Positions 12,774 to 14,034 of a DNA stretch of 14,034 bases are shown one piece after another. The DNA is from Polaromonas sp. (lineage in GTDB: Bacteria > Pseudomonadota > Gammaproteobacteria > Burkholderiales > Burkholderiaceae_C): contig JACMQR010000163.1 in assembly GCA_014376885.1 (NCBI GenBank), positions 1 to 14,034 of the forward strand, written 5' to 3'. Position 1 is the stretch's first letter; the number at the start of each line of letters is the position of its first letter. A model generated the notes under the pieces. It was not told the origin of the DNA. It did no database searches and saw only the letters and a list, made by a program, of their open reading frames with translations. The position numbers and the translations under genes were made by a program.

Positions 12774-14034
12774 TCAATCCAGTGAAATTTCCACCACCGT
12801 GCCGCCCGCAGCGCTGCTGACTTGCAGCCGCGCCCCGATGGCACTGGCCCGTTCCTGCAGCGAACTCAAACCCTTGCGCGGCACCCGGTCCGGGTCGAAG
12901 CCACAGCCGTTGTCGATCACCCTCAGTTGCGCCCCGCCCTGCGGTGTGGCATGCAACTCAATGCGCAGCACACTGGCATGGGCATGCTGCAACACGTTGG
13001 ACAAGGCCTCGAACACCATGAACTGCAAGTGCCGCATGGCCTTGCCATCGAGCCGTGCAAGGGGTGCCAGCAGGTCCACATCCCATTGCAGCGCGATGTC
13101 GGTCGCCACAAAACGCGGCTCCAGCCGGTAGCGCAGATTGGCCAGCAGGGCCGTGATGTCGCCCGGGGGGAGGTTCATCGCGTCGATCGACAGCTTGAGC
13201 TGGTCCAGCGAGTCGCGCAGGGTCTGCAGCACGTCCAGCTGGCTGGCCCGTCCAGATTCCAGCTGACGGATGGCGGAGCTGATGTGCGAGCCCACGCCGT
13301 CATGCATGTCGCGCAGGATGCGCGAGCGCTCGGCCGTGCGCTCCTGCTCGCGGGCGAGTTGCTCCACACGCTGGTAGCTCTGCTCAAGCTCCTGCTCCTT
13401 CTGCGCCACGCGCGCCGCCAGGTTGGCGTTGAGGTCGCGCGCCTGGCCGCTGGCGATGCGGAAGCGCTGGATCACGATGTAGCCCAACGTCAGACCAAAC
13501 AGCACCGAGCTGTAACGCAGATAGGTGTTGCCGCCGTACCCCTGACTGAGCCGGAACACATACAGGTCGCGCACCCCCACCAGCGTGTTCAGCAGCATGG
13601 CGGCCGCCACCATCTTGTGGGGCAGCAAGGCCCCACGCGCAGCCTTCCAGATGAAAAAGAAAGCGAAGATCATCGAAGTGACCACCGATGCCCCATACAG
13701 GAGCGTCAACGCCAGCGGATGACCGTAGACCAGCGCGGCCACGGCAACGACAACACTCGCCGCCAACTCCAAAGCCAGCCAGCGGCCCAGCCAGCGGCCC
13801 AGGGACAGCATGCGCCAACCAGCCACTTCGAGGCTGAACAGGGTCATGCTGATCACCCAAAAACTCGCCAACACAATCGCAAGCATGCCCCACCAAGGCC
13901 AGGGCAAGAGGGGGTTTTCGATGATGGCGTCGCTGACGCTGATCGTCCAGCTCAGCTCGGCCAGGCCCGCATACAGGTACAGCGGGTCGCGCTGAGGCCG
14001 CCCCGGCAGCGTGGCATCAACCTGGGTCGCCCAC
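12774..14034 (-). CDS. NarL-family membrane sensor histidine kinase, paralogue (N-terminus beyond window)
   Basis: About 420 C-terminal codons of a second sensor kinase; the 5' end lies past 14034. The frame is open to the edge (it reads WATQVDATLPGR, then RDPLYLYAGLAELSW, aligned with WVTQSDRG and RDSLYLYAGVAELCW of the neighbour), so the TTG at 13907 is not the start. Several membrane helices precede a coiled coil (QKEQELEQSYQRVEQLAREQ), the HisKA_3 box RDMHDGVGSHIS (His codon 13304-13302), the N box EALSNVLQHA, the G box DNGCGF and GLSSLQERA. The protein ends VVEISLD. The kinase half is nearly identical to that of the adjacent gene while the membrane half differs more. It probably shares a response regulator with the neighbour, encoded outside the window. 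Confidence 0.9.
   Translation of the reverse strand, partial: WATQVDATLPGRPQRDPLYLYAGLAELSWTISVSDAIIENPLLPWPWWGMLAIVLASFWVISMTLFSLEVAGWRMLSLGRWLGRWLALELAASVVVAVAALVYGHPLALTLLYGASVVTSMIFAFFFIWKAARGALLPHKMVAAAMLLNTLVGVRDLYVFRLSQGYGGNTYLRYSSVLFGLTLGYIVIQRFRIASGQARDLNANLAARVAQKEQELEQSYQRVEQLAREQERTAERSRILRDMHDGVGSHISSAIRQLESGRASQLDVLQTLRDSLDQLKLSIDAMNLPPGDITALLANLRYRLEPRFVATDIALQWDVDLLAPLARLDGKAMRHLQFMVFEALSNVLQHAHASVLRIELHATPQGGAQLRVIDNGCGFDPDRVPRKGLSSLQERASAIGARLQVSSAAGGTVVEISLD

Noticed and set aside
12596..12844. N-terminal 83-codon extension of the kinase at 10745
   Set aside because: The extension overlaps the 3' end of the upstream kinase in another frame, lacks a ribosome binding site, and would bury the clear signal peptide that starts at 12595.

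Overview
The window looks like the chromosome of a Burkholderiales bacterium, most likely Comamonadaceae (a Polaromonas/Rhodoferax/Variovorax-like organism). The reasons are high G+C coding sequence, the family membership of the genes, and a short AT-centred dispersed repeat that I remember from such genomes. No tRNA, rRNA, CRISPR array, transposase or phage gene is visible. All genes except mpl lie on the minus strand.

Layout from left to right. (1) 1-1466: accB and accC of acetyl-CoA carboxylase; accC runs off the left edge. (2) 1467-1767: a 301-bp gap with candidate accB promoters and a GC hairpin. (3) 1768-2907: a TlpA-like thiol:disulfide protein coupled to an upstream unknown gene. (4) 3136-4560: mpl, a peptidoglycan-recycling ligase, divergent from the unknown gene and apparently without a ribosome binding site. 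(5) 4676-6342: aroG (class I DAHP synthase) followed by a small unknown gene. A textbook attenuator precedes aroG: a 22-codon leader peptide rich in Phe/Tyr/Trp, an antiterminator segment and an intrinsic terminator. (6) 6404-8525: an unknown helical protein and the metalloprotease gene tldD. (7) 8530-10705: a 3-hydroxyisobutyrate-dehydrogenase-family oxidoreductase and rodA, separated by a 35-nt direct repeat that duplicates the start codon of the oxidoreductase. (8) 10745-14034: two tandem paralogous NarL-type membrane histidine kinases, the first-transcribed one cut by the right edge.

The most valuable observation is the aroG attenuator: 7 of the 22 leader codons are aromatic, 6 of them within codons 6-13. 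The terminator 5' arm can alternatively pair, 9 bp without mismatch, with the leader codons just after the aromatic run. This predicts that ribosome stalling on scarce Phe/Tyr/Trp-tRNA opens transcription of the first enzyme of aromatic biosynthesis. Other points of interest are a genome-type repeat read in frame inside the oxidoreductase gene, a duplicated gene start behind rodA that creates a 38-codon bridging ORF, kinase halves that are nearly identical while their sensor halves differ, and the absence of expected neighbours (aroQ beside accB, mrdA beside rodA).
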